Source of the DNA: Sphingomonas paucimobilis
Lineage (GTDB): Bacteria; Pseudomonadota; Alphaproteobacteria; Sphingomonadales; Sphingomonadaceae
Reading direction: 5' to 3'
NCBI GenBank assembly: GCA_945860425.1
Contig: CAMAQU010000086.1
Span: forward strand, 1 to 6,983
DNA: 6,983 bases
Positions within the stretch are counted from its first letter, which is position 1, and each line of letters opens with the position of its first letter. Made by a program: the position numbers and the translations under genes. Below are positions 1 through 5,985 of the stretch, piece by piece. The notes under the pieces were generated by a model. The model did not search any database. It was not told the DNA's origin and saw only the letters and a list, made by a program, of their open reading frames with translations.

Positions 1-1
1 G

Positions 2-877
2 GGTGATGCCGGGCTGCAAACATCTGCGCCGACACAAGAGGAAGCGATTATTTCCTCTGGAGCAGATGCGGCTTTTCGGATGACCGTGCCGGTGATGGTC
101 AACGGCCAAGGACCCTTTCATTTCGTCATCGATACAGGCGCGGACAGAACCGTGATTTCACGCGAGACTGCGGATCAATTGGCCCTTCCACAAGCGGGCA
201 CCAGCCGCCTTCACGCAATGGGCGGCGCGGGTCAGGTCAGGATGGTCAAAGTTGACCAATTGCAAATGTCCAATCGCACGACAAAGCATCTGAAATTGGC
301 CGCCTTGCCGCGTCAATATCTTGGTGCAGATGGTCTGTTGGGCTTGGATAGCCTGAAAGGCCAACGCATCGTGATGGATTTTAAGGCGGGGACGATGACG
401 CTTCAGCCCACAGAATCGCCCGAAGCCTCCTCGCCAGATGGCGCCGATTTGATTGTTGTCACCGCACGAACGCGGCTTGGCCAATTGGTGCTCGCCGATG
501 CCGATGTGAATGGGGAAAAGGTCTGGGTGATTGTCGATACAGGTGCCCAGAATAGCGTGGGGAATAGTCGGTTGCGGCGGCTCTTGCTGTCGCGCAATCC
601 AAAGACGACTGTGACACCAATTGAAATGATTGATGTTTTGGGGCGGCGGTTTCCCGGCGATTATACAATTGTAAATCGGGTGCGGATTGGCGGCGTGCTC
701 ATGGGCAATGCGGCCATCGCCTTTGCCGATGCCCACCCCTTTAAGCTGTTCGGCCTCGACAAAAAGCCCAGCATGCTCCTCGGTATGGAGGGGCTGCGCA
801 GTTTTGAACGGGTCTCCGTCGACTTTTCGACGAAGAAGGTCACGTTTCTGCTGCCCAAAGCGGCGGCCAAGCCCTAA
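2..877 (+). CDS. Two-lobed retropepsin-like aspartic protease, 5' end missing
   Basis: The reading frame is open to the left edge, so the true start and any signal peptide lie outside the window. An internal ATG at 80 falls too close to the first catalytic motif to be a convincing start. About 291 residues are visible. There are two homologous lobes. The first has an Asp-Thr-Gly motif (FVIDTGAD, codons from 131) followed by a glycine-rich AMGGAG stretch and LLGLDSL. The second has VIVDTGAQ (Asp codon at 536) followed by LLGMEGL. The hydrophobic-hydrophobic-Gly element after each DTG is typical of pepsin/retropepsin folds. Both catalytic Asp residues are kept, so a single chain could form the active site that retropepsins make by dimerisation. 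Such proteins in alphaproteobacteria are usually exported to the periplasm; that is family knowledge, and export is not visible here. The substrate is unknown. It is convergent with the phosphatase gene, with 6 bases between the stops. Confidence 0.88.
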   Translation, partial: GDAGLQTSAPTQEEAIISSGADAAFRMTVPVMVNGQGPFHFVIDTGADRTVISRETADQLALPQAGTSRLHAMGGAGQVRMVKVDQLQMSNRTTKHLKLAALPRQYLGADGLLGLDSLKGQRIVMDFKAGTMTLQPTESPEASSPDGADLIVVTARTRLGQLVLADADVNGEKVWVIVDTGAQNSVGNSRLRRLLLSRNPKTTVTPIEMIDVLGRRFPGDYTIVNRVRIGGVLMGNAAIAFADAHPFKLFGLDKKPSMLLGMEGLRSFERVSVDFSTKKVTFLLPKAAAKP

Positions 878-888
878 TCTTGATTAGG
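873..888. repeat. Inverted repeat holding both convergent stop codons
   Basis: Seven bases, CCTAATC (873-879), are matched by GATTAGG (882-888) around a central TT. As RNA the loop would be a CUUG tetraloop closed by the stem. The plus-strand stop TAA (875-877) and the minus-strand stop TAA (884-886) sit symmetrically in the two arms. No T-run follows on either strand and the stem is AT-rich, so it is not a classic intrinsic terminator. It may help end or protect both transcripts; that is inference. Confidence 0.5.
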
Positions 889-1519
889 CGTGGTGGCTCC
901 CGCCACCTGCACGCACGCTCTGCTCCTCGCCATTTTCAATGACGACCATCGTGCCTTGGGGCAGGCTGGGGGCAATTGGCGCGCCCCAGCGCGGCTCGAC
1001 GGGGAGGCCGCAAAGCAGGCCGCGCAGCACGCGGCTCGACATGCCGTGCATGATCACCAGCCGATCCCCCTCAAAATCGGACGTATCCTCGATCCAGCGG
1101 GTCAGGCGGGCGGCAATTTCATCATACCATTCGCCATTTGGCGCGCGCACACTGAACAGGCTGCTCGCCTCATCGAGAATGGGGCCCATTTCGTCCATGA
1201 TTTCGGCATAGGTGCGCCCCGCCCAATCCCCCACATTGATTTCATACAGGCGCGGATCATGCAGCGCCTCGTGCCAATCATGCTCAATATGCTCGGCAAT
1301 AACGGCCAAAGTCTGCAAGGCCCGCCCAGAGGGGGACGACCACATTTTTAGGCGCGTGTCCGGCTCAATCCAGCTGGCAAGGGCGGCCCCCATGGCATCG
1401 GCCTGAGCAAAACCCGTGCGTGTCAGGGGCGTGTCCCGCTTGTCGCCCTGCATCCGCTTGGCAAAGTTGAACACGGTTTCGCCATGGCGAGCGATGAAGA
1501 TGCGGCCCTTGAGTGTCAT
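884..1519 (-). CDS. Histidine phosphatase family protein (phosphoglycerate mutase-like)
   Basis: This 211-residue cytosolic protein is of the branch-1 histidine phosphatase superfamily. The signature RHGET lies at residues 11-15, with His12 as the expected phospho-acceptor. It is followed by the usual LTRTGFAQA segment (32-40), SSPSGRALQT with Arg66 (61-70), Glu93 in LYEINVGDWAG as the likely acid, and the second catalytic histidine in VIMHGMSS (His158). All core catalytic residues are therefore present, and length and spacing match the family. Members include cofactor-dependent phosphoglycerate mutases, cobalamin-pathway and sugar phosphatases, and broad-specificity enzymes; the sequence does not decide between these. 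The ATG at 1519 puts RHGE at the usual distance from the N-terminus. A GGGAAAAG stretch upstream is a moderate ribosome binding site. The gene is divergent from dnaN. The C-terminal tail (GGGSHH) is flexible-looking and not part of the fold. Confidence 0.93.
   Translation of the reverse strand: MTLKGRIFIARHGETVFNFAKRMQGDKRDTPLTRTGFAQADAMGAALASWIEPDTRLKMWSSPSGRALQTLAVIAEHIEHDWHEALHDPRLYEINVGDWAGRTYAEIMDEMGPILDEASSLFSVRAPNGEWYDEIAARLTRWIEDTSDFEGDRLVIMHGMSSRVLRGLLCGLPVEPRWGAPIAPSLPQGTMVVIENGEEQSVRAGGGSHHA
892..907. terminator. Possible GC-rich hairpin after the protease gene
   Basis: GGTGGC (892-897) pairs with GCCACC (902-907) across a TCCC loop, 15 bases past the protease stop and inside the last codons of the phosphatase gene (Gly-rich tail before His-His-Ala). 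A six-pair GC-rich stem could slow polymerase coming from the protease gene, but there is no following T-run. It could also simply result from the Gly and His codons in the phosphatase tail. Confidence 0.22.
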
Positions 1520-1587
1520 GCCGCTGCTTTTCCCATAAAATTCTCAAAGCGCAAGCCAAAGGCGGGGGGTTGCCGCGCCCGCTGATT

Positions 1588-1615
1588 TTGTCCATGACTG
1601 TGCATCATCTATAAG
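1588..1615 (+). promoter_or_regulatory. Candidate dnaN promoter
   Basis: TTGTCC (1588-1593) and TATAAG (1610-1615) are separated by 16 bases, a reasonable fit to a housekeeping sigma-70 promoter in alphaproteobacteria. Transcription would start near 1621-1623, giving a leader of about 40 bases before the dnaN ATG. It is the best -35/-10 pair I could find in this intergenic region. A promoter for the divergent phosphatase gene must also lie between 1520 and 1660, but I see no convincing one. Confidence 0.5.
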
Positions 1616-1632
1616 GCCGACTCTTAATCGGC
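1616..1632. promoter_or_regulatory. Inverted repeat with a GANTC site at the predicted dnaN start
   Basis: GCCGA (1616-1620) and TCGGC (1628-1632) form a 5-base inverted repeat around CTCTTAA. The sequence GACTC at 1619-1623 matches GANTC, the target of the alphaproteobacterial cell-cycle methylase CcrM. It overlaps the transcription start predicted from the adjacent promoter. It could be a protein-binding site or a methylation-sensed element, but a single GANTC in 141 bases is not rare by chance. Confidence 0.3.
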
Positions 1633-1647
1633 TGAAAGTCCAGTTTC

Positions 1648-1652
1648 GGGGG
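1648..1652 (+). promoter_or_regulatory. Ribosome binding site of dnaN next to a T7 run
   Basis: GGGGG ends 8 bases before the ATG at 1661, a good spacing for a Shine-Dalgarno sequence. The spacer is seven T residues and one A (1653-1660). The dnaN start is thus well fixed. The homopolymer is a place where insertion or deletion of a T would alter spacing. Confidence 0.6.
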
Positions 1653-1660
1653 TTTTTTTA

Positions 1661-2776
1661 ATGAAGGCGACGATCGAACGCGCAAATCTGCTGAAGAGCC
1701 TTGGGCACGTCCAATCGGTCGTGGAGCGTCGGAACACGATTCCGATCCTCTCCAATGTCCTGATTGAGGCCAGTGCCGATGGCACAATCCGCCTGATGGC
1801 AACCGATCTTGATCTTCAGGTCAATGAGGCGCTTGAGGCGGTGAGCGTGGAAACGCCAGGTGCGACCACGGTGTCTGCCCACACGCTGTTCGATATTGTG
1901 CGCAAACTGCCGGAAGGCACGCAGGTGTCGTTGACTGCGGCCGATGGCAAGATGCAGGTTGTGGCTGCTCGTTCACGCTATAGCCTCAACACGCTGCCGC
2001 GTGACGACTTCCCGATTATTGCCGAAGGTGATTTGCCGACCCGCTTTGAACTGCCGGCGGCGGCCTTGCGCCAGATCATCGACAAGACGCGCTTTGCGAT
2101 TTCGACCGAGGAAACACGCTATTATCTCAATGGTATTTTCTTCCACGTCTCTGATGATGGCCAGCCCGTCTTGAAGGCCGCGGCGACCGATGGTCACCGT
2201 CTGGCCCGCGTCACCATTCCGCGCCCGGAAGGGGCAGAAGGCATGCCGGACATCATCGTGCCCCGCAAATGCGTGGCAGAGCTGCGCAAGCTGCTCGATG
2301 AAGTCGAAGGCACGGTGGAAGTTACCTTGTCGGCGACGAAGATTCGCTTTGGTCTCGGCACAGCGGTGCTGACATCCAAGCTGATCGACGGGACATTCCC
2401 GGATTATAGCCGTGTCATCCCCACTGGAAATGACAAAATCCTGCGGATTGACCCCAAGAGCTTTATGGCGGGGGTTGACCGCGTGTCGACCATTGCATCG
2501 GACAAGACCCGTGCGGTCAAGATGGCGCTGGAGCCAGATCGGATCACTCTGTCGGTCACATCGCCTGAAAATGGCACGGCAGCCGAAGAAGTGCCGGGGG
2601 AATATTCTGCCGACGCGTTCGAAATTGGCTTTAATGCCCGTTACCTGATGGACATTCTGGGTCAGATTGAAGGCAATAGCATTGAAGTGCACTTGGCCGA
2701 TGCAGCCGCACCGACCTTGCTTCGGGAAAATGACAAATCAGATGCGCTGTACGTTTTAATGCCGATGCGGGTCTGA
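1661..2776 (+). CDS. dnaN: DNA polymerase III subunit beta (sliding clamp)
   Basis: The product is the ring-shaped processivity clamp that encircles DNA and tethers DNA polymerase III and other replication and repair proteins. It has 371 residues, full length for the family (E. coli has 366), with three clamp-fold subdomains at roughly 1-121, 130-247 and 248-371. Recognisable family motifs are RNTIPILSNVLIEA (24-37), ATDLDLQV (47-54), FAISTEETRYYLNGI (145-159), ATDGHRLA (175-182), LIDGTFPDYSRVIP (241-254) and the C-terminal YVLMPMRV. ATDGHRLA, the IDGTFPDY loop and the extreme C-terminus line the hydrophobic pocket that binds clamp-binding peptides in partner proteins; all are intact. It has its own likely promoter and ribosome binding site. 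The neighbours are a phosphatase and a DUF4126 gene, not dnaA, recF or gyrB, so this is not the classic origin-proximal cluster. It converges on the next gene with a 7-base gap and shows no obvious terminator. Confidence 0.98.
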   Translation: MKATIERANLLKSLGHVQSVVERRNTIPILSNVLIEASADGTIRLMATDLDLQVNEALEAVSVETPGATTVSAHTLFDIVRKLPEGTQVSLTAADGKMQVVAARSRYSLNTLPRDDFPIIAEGDLPTRFELPAAALRQIIDKTRFAISTEETRYYLNGIFFHVSDDGQPVLKAAATDGHRLARVTIPRPEGAEGMPDIIVPRKCVAELRKLLDEVEGTVEVTLSATKIRFGLGTAVLTSKLIDGTFPDYSRVIPTGNDKILRIDPKSFMAGVDRVSTIASDKTRAVKMALEPDRITLSVTSPENGTAAEEVPGEYSADAFEIGFNARYLMDILGQIEGNSIEVHLADAAAPTLLRENDKSDALYVLMPMRV

Positions 2777-2783
2777 TCGGGCG

Positions 2784-3386
2784 TTACAGGCCTGCACCGC
2801 GCTTTGGCGGGGTGAAGAGCCTGTTGAGCATGCGCCGGGCGGCGGACAGCAACAGCGCCGCCCCCGCAATCAGCACAAGTGCGACAAGCCCCGCGAGAGC
2901 GGGCTGATGCAGCACAAGAAACAACAATCCTCCCACAACCACATCTTCGCCGGTTGAAACGGCGATATTGCTAAAGGGTTCTGGGCTGGCGTTGATGATC
3001 GCGCGCGTGCCAGATTTGGCGCTATGCGCAAAAAGGGCAGCACTTCCGCCCAAAAGCAGCGCGACGATTTGCCAAACAGTGTCTGATGGGTCGACAAGGG
3101 CGAGCGCAATCAACGCGCCACCAATTGGGCGGATGGCGGTGTGGACGCTGTCCCAAAGCGAATCGAGCCAAGCGACTTTATCGGCGCAAAATTCAGCCAT
3201 CAGGCCAATGGCGGCCGCCCCCATCACCCAGGGATTGGCCAGCAGTTGCAGTCCGCTTGCATGAACAGGCGCGTCAATCAGGCCAAAATGCATCGCCAAT
3301 CCGGCCCCGAAAATGCACAGATAGAGACGCCATCCGGCGAGCAGGCTGAGGCTTGCGGCCAAGCCCAGAAGATCGATCATCGCCAT
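2784..3386 (-). CDS. DUF4126 family integral membrane protein
   Basis: This 200-residue protein of unknown biochemical function resembles the DUF4126 family. Hydrophobic segments appear near residues 4-35, 44-64, 85-99, 104-121 and 149-182. Family-like features are a polar block ADKVAWLDSLWDSVHTAIRP (68-87) followed by IGGALIALALV, then KSGTRAIINASPEPFSN (124-140) and a conserved-looking STGED (144-148) before the last membrane segment. The tail is basic (RRMLNRLFTPPKR). Start choice: a TTG at 3389 and ATG codons at 3386 and 3380 are in frame. AAGGA lies 8 bases before the ATG at 3386, so I take that one. The gene is convergent with dnaN and divergent from the Nudix gene, hence probably transcribed alone. 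A transporter or membrane-organising role has been suggested only by topology; I assign none. Confidence 0.85.
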   Translation of the reverse strand: MAMIDLLGLAASLSLLAGWRLYLCIFGAGLAMHFGLIDAPVHASGLQLLANPWVMGAAAIGLMAEFCADKVAWLDSLWDSVHTAIRPIGGALIALALVDPSDTVWQIVALLLGGSAALFAHSAKSGTRAIINASPEPFSNIAVSTGEDVVVGGLLFLVLHQPALAGLVALVLIAGAALLLSAARRMLNRLFTPPKRGAGL

Positions 3387-3477
3387 CAAGGCCGTCCTTT
3401 ATCATTTTGGCGCGGTTGTCGCTTGTCGATACGCCGTGTGTGGTTCAAGACATAGGCTGGACAGGGTAAAACGCGAA
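3387..3477. promoter_or_regulatory. Divergent control region between the DUF4126 and Nudix genes
   Basis: This 91-base spacer must hold start signals for both genes. On the minus strand AAAGGA precedes the DUF4126 start. On the plus strand ACAGGG (3461-3466) lies 11 bases before the Nudix ATG. A tandem TTGTCG-C-TTGTCG (3416-3428) could be part of a -35 region or an operator. I found no -10 box at proper spacing from either copy, so no promoter is assigned. Confidence 0.35.
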
Positions 3478-4281
3478 ATGGAGAGCGGATCGGTGACAGT
3501 GGAAAAGGTGGATATGGGAGAGATGGTTCCCGCCATTCCTGCGGCGACGCTCGTCCTTTTGCGGGAACGCGACGGGGCAGCCCCCGAACTGCTTTTGGTC
3601 GAGCGATCAAAGGGCATGGCCTTTGCTGGCGGCGCAATTGTGTTCCCCGGCGGTCGGATCGATGCTGACGATCATCTGCTGGCCGCGCGGCATGACCATA
3701 TTGAGGCGGAATGTGCCGCCGCACGCATTGCTGCCATTCGCGAGACTATTGAGGAAAGCGGCGTGCCCATTGGCCTTGCTTCGGCCCCTCCGTTTGGCTG
3801 GTTGGATGACGCACGTCGGGCCTTGCACGACCGGCAGGCCTTTAGTGGATTGTTGGATGCGGCGGGATTGGCGCTTGATCTATCTGCACTGGTTCCCTTT
3901 GCTCGGTGGCGGCCCAATTTTCGGGAGACACGCGTTTTTGATACGCGCTTTTACATTGCCCGTGCGCCCGATGACCTGCCCGAAGCCATTGTCGATGCAA
4001 CCGAAAATGTCCGGACCTTCTGGGACAGTGCATCATCGGTGATCGAGGCGGCGCAGCGCGGCGATGTGCATGTTATTTTCCCGACCCATCGCAATCTGGA
4101 GCGGCTTGCGCAGTTTGAGAGCTATGCCGATGCGCATGCCCATGCTGAGGCCCACCCGGTGACGCTGATCACCCCTTGGATCGAGAAACAGGGCGAAGAC
4201 ACATATATTTGCATTCCCGAAGGTGCGGGCTATCCGGTGACGCGCGAAAGCTTCCGCACCGCCAAGCGTGCGGGGGATTAA
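3478..4281 (+). CDS. Nudix hydrolase, NUDT19/RP2-like, with long loop in the Nudix box
   Basis: This 267-residue protein fits Nudix hydrolases, which cleave nucleoside-diphosphate-linked compounds using divalent metal. The order of motifs is ATLVLLRER (23-31), LLLVERSKGMAFAGGAIVFP (38-57) followed by GGRIDADD (58-65), RETIEESGV (88-96), the FARWRPNFRETRVFDTRFYIA block (141-161) and VIFPTHRNLERLA (199-211). This order recalls the NUDT19/RP2 branch, whose animal members hydrolyse CoA and CoA esters. That substrate is family knowledge, not shown here. The metal-binding core Arg88, Glu89, Glu92 and Glu93 is kept. The gap from PGG to REtxEE is about 15 residues longer than in MutT, and Ala80 stands where the first Nudix-box Glu would be. 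Start: ATG 3478 has ACAGGG 11 bases upstream; a GTG at 3436 and an ATG at 3514 are alternatives. The stop overlaps that of the next gene. Confidence 0.88.
   Translation: MESGSVTVEKVDMGEMVPAIPAATLVLLRERDGAAPELLLVERSKGMAFAGGAIVFPGGRIDADDHLLAARHDHIEAECAAARIAAIRETIEESGVPIGLASAPPFGWLDDARRALHDRQAFSGLLDAAGLALDLSALVPFARWRPNFRETRVFDTRFYIARAPDDLPEAIVDATENVRTFWDSASSVIEAAQRGDVHVIFPTHRNLERLAQFESYADAHAHAEAHPVTLITPWIEKQGEDTYICIPEGAGYPVTRESFRTAKRAGD
4278..4281. other. Shared TTAA giving both convergent stop codons
   Basis: The palindrome TTAA provides TAA for the Nudix gene (4279-4281, plus) and TAA for the ThDP enzyme gene (4278-4280, minus). The two coding sequences thus overlap tail to tail by 4 bases, with no room for a separate terminator. 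Each transcript must run into the antisense of the other gene. Confidence 0.9.
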
Positions 4282-5933
4282 CGCGCGCGCAATGCGGCAA
4301 TTGTCGTCCCAACGCTAATCCGCTCTGCGTCGGTCTTCAGGTGCAGCAGGCGCAGGCCCTGACGCTGCATCGCGTCTGTAAGGGCGGGGGCAAAGTCCGC
4401 CGTTGTCTCCACCGTTGCTGCCCAGCCGCCATAAGCGCGGGCAAGTGCTGCAAAATCGGGGTTGTGGAGCGCCGTGCCAGACACGCGGGTCGGATATTCG
4501 CGTTCCTGATGCATCCGGATTGTCCCATAAGCACCATTATCGATCACCAGGACAAGCAAGTTGCAGCCATATTGCATGGCGGTTGCCAGTTCCTGCCCGT
4601 TCATCATGAAATCGCCATCGCCCGCAAGTGCTACGACGGTCTTGTCGGGGCAGCGCAGGGCAGCAGCGACAGCCGCAGGTGGGCCATAGCCCATCGCGCC
4701 TGCAGTGGGGGCCAATTGCGTCCCCGGCCCGCCATAGGGCCAATATCGATGCCACCAGCCAGAGAAATTGCCCGCACCATTGCAGATGATCGTATCAGCG
4801 GGCAACTGCGCACGCATCGCCGCCACACACTGGCCCAGGTCCACCCGCGTATCGAAAGGGGTGGGCGTATTCCAGATGCGCCAGTCGGCATGGGCCTCCG
4901 CTCCGGCGGGCGATGGGCTGGCGGGGGTTTGCAGGGCCGCTAAGGCGGCTGCAAACTGCGTCATGTCCGCACATATGGCGAGATCGGCGCGGTAGACGCG
5001 GTTCAGCTCTTCGGGGTGGGGGTGGACATGGATGAGCGTCTGACCGGGATGGTCGGGCGTGACCAGCGTGTAGCTGTCCGTCGTCGCCTCGCCCAGCCGC
5101 GCGCCGATGGCGAGCACCAAATCGGCCGCCTTGATCCGCGCGACAAGTTTCGGGTTGGGGCCATAGCCAAGATTACCCGCCCAGACGGTGGAGTCATTGG
5201 CCATCGCATCCTGCCGCCGGAAGGCCGCGGCCACGGGGATGCCCCAGCTTTCGGCAAAGGCCTGCACATTGCGTGCGGCCTCGGGTGTCCAGCCTGCGCC
5301 ACCGATGATGGCGACGGGTGCTTTGGCTGTTTTTAGATGCGCGGCAAGATCGTGCATCAGTTGCGGGCAGGGGGCCTGAGCAATGCGCTCTATACGTGGC
5401 CGATCCGTTGCGTGCGCCATTTCGCACAGCATGTCTTCGGGCAGCGCGATGACGACCGGGCCGGGCCTGCCAGACATTGCGACATTATAGGCGCGGGCCA
5501 CATATTCCGGGATGCGGGCGGCATCATCAATCCGCACCGCCCATTTGGCAAGCGGGGCGAACATTGCTGCAAAATCGACTTCCTGAAACCCTTCCCGGTC
5601 TTTCATGCCGCGATCAACATCGCCGATGAACAGGATCATCGGTTGGGAATCCTGCATGGCGACATGCACGCCGATCGACGCATTGGTCGCGCCCGGCCCG
5701 CGCGTCACAAAGGCACTGCCGGGTCGCCCGGTCAGCGCGCCATCCGCACAAGCCATGAACGCGACGCCCCCTTCTTGGCGGCAGACAATATTTTCGATCT
5801 GCGGCGTATCATGCAGGGCATCGAGCACGGCGAGGAAGCTTTCGCCGGGAACCGAGAAGATCCGGTCGCACCCTTGGATCACAAGCTGATCGACAAGAAT
5901 GCGGCCACCAGTGCGCGTTGCGTTTTGGGTCAT
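4278..5933 (-). CDS. ThDP-dependent enzyme of the acetolactate synthase superfamily
   Basis: This 551-residue protein has the three-domain layout of the POX/acetolactate synthase superfamily. The N-terminal pyrimidine-binding domain (about 8-170) holds the activating Glu54 in CRQEGGVAFMA, then RGPGATN (78-84), FQEVD (116-120) and SGRPGPVVIALPEDM (154-168). The central Rossmann-like domain covers about 195-335 (VAIIGGAG, LAIGARLGE). The C-terminal domain carries the ThDP/Mg motif from GDG (438-440) to IDNGAYG (464-470). The cofactor site is complete, so it should be active on a 2-oxo acid. True acetolactate synthases usually have a VGQHQM-type segment where this protein reads NGAGNFSGWWHRYWPY, and no regulatory-subunit gene follows, so a decarboxylase or other carboligase is at least as likely. 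It is the last visible gene of a minus-strand operon, 49 bases after the YbaN-like gene. The ribosome binding site is weak (AAAG). Confidence 0.9.
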   Translation of the reverse strand: MTQNATRTGGRILVDQLVIQGCDRIFSVPGESFLAVLDALHDTPQIENIVCRQEGGVAFMACADGALTGRPGSAFVTRGPGATNASIGVHVAMQDSQPMILFIGDVDRGMKDREGFQEVDFAAMFAPLAKWAVRIDDAARIPEYVARAYNVAMSGRPGPVVIALPEDMLCEMAHATDRPRIERIAQAPCPQLMHDLAAHLKTAKAPVAIIGGAGWTPEAARNVQAFAESWGIPVAAAFRRQDAMANDSTVWAGNLGYGPNPKLVARIKAADLVLAIGARLGEATTDSYTLVTPDHPGQTLIHVHPHPEELNRVYRADLAICADMTQFAAALAALQTPASPSPAGAEAHADWRIWNTPTPFDTRVDLGQCVAAMRAQLPADTIICNGAGNFSGWWHRYWPYGGPGTQLAPTAGAMGYGPPAAVAAALRCPDKTVVALAGDGDFMMNGQELATAMQYGCNLLVLVIDNGAYGTIRMHQEREYPTRVSGTALHNPDFAALARAYGGWAATVETTADFAPALTDAMQRQGLRLLHLKTDAERISVGTTIAALRAR

Positions 5934-5943
5934 GACGCAGCTT

Positions 5944-5985
5944 TAATCGCGTCGCTGCAAAGTTGGAAGCACTCCAAAGCGATTA
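5944..5985 (-). repeat. Nested inverted repeats in the spacer before the ThDP enzyme gene
   Basis: The outer arms TAATCGC (5944-5950) and GCGATTA (5979-5985) are perfect 7-base complements. Nested inside are TTGGA (5963-5967) and TCCAA (5973-5977) around a 5-base loop. In the minus-strand RNA the 5' outer arm contains the YbaN-like stop codon. The 3' outer arm ends 10 bases before the ThDP enzyme start, next to its weak ribosome binding site. The structure would have a lopsided internal loop of 12 against 1 bases. It has no U-run, so it is not a standard terminator. Confidence 0.45.

Noticed and set aside
158..736. 192-codon minus-strand frame inside the protease gene
   Set aside because: It is antisense to a region with two DTG motifs and has no start context or domain of its own.
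1520..1660. DnaA boxes or a replication origin upstream of dnaN
   Set aside because: I found no match to TTATCCACA or near variants, nor an AT-rich unwinding stretch, in the spacer.
1973..2692. 239-codon open frame antisense to dnaN
   Set aside because: It lies wholly inside dnaN, which is unmistakable, and its translation shows no family motif and a Cys/His/Arg-rich composition typical of a shadow frame.
2787..2814. CAGGCCTG palindrome and CCGC/GCGG stem as a dnaN terminator
   Set aside because: The stem is only four pairs with no T-run, and the sequence encodes the tail of the DUF4126 protein.
3387..3389. TTG as start of the DUF4126 gene
   Set aside because: An ATG directly follows at 3386 with AAGGA 8 bases upstream, which fits better than a rare TTG at 5 bases.
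3436..3477. Upstream GTG start for the Nudix gene
   Set aside because: The added 14 residues (VCGSRHRLDRVKRE) lie before the family's first conserved strand, and no ribosome binding site precedes the GTG, while ATG 3478 has ACAGGG upstream.
4176..4943. 255-codon plus-strand frame antisense to the ThDP enzyme gene
   Set aside because: It overlaps the ThDP/Mg-binding coding region of a clearly real gene and the end of the Nudix gene, and its product is low-complexity and Arg/Gly/Cys-rich.
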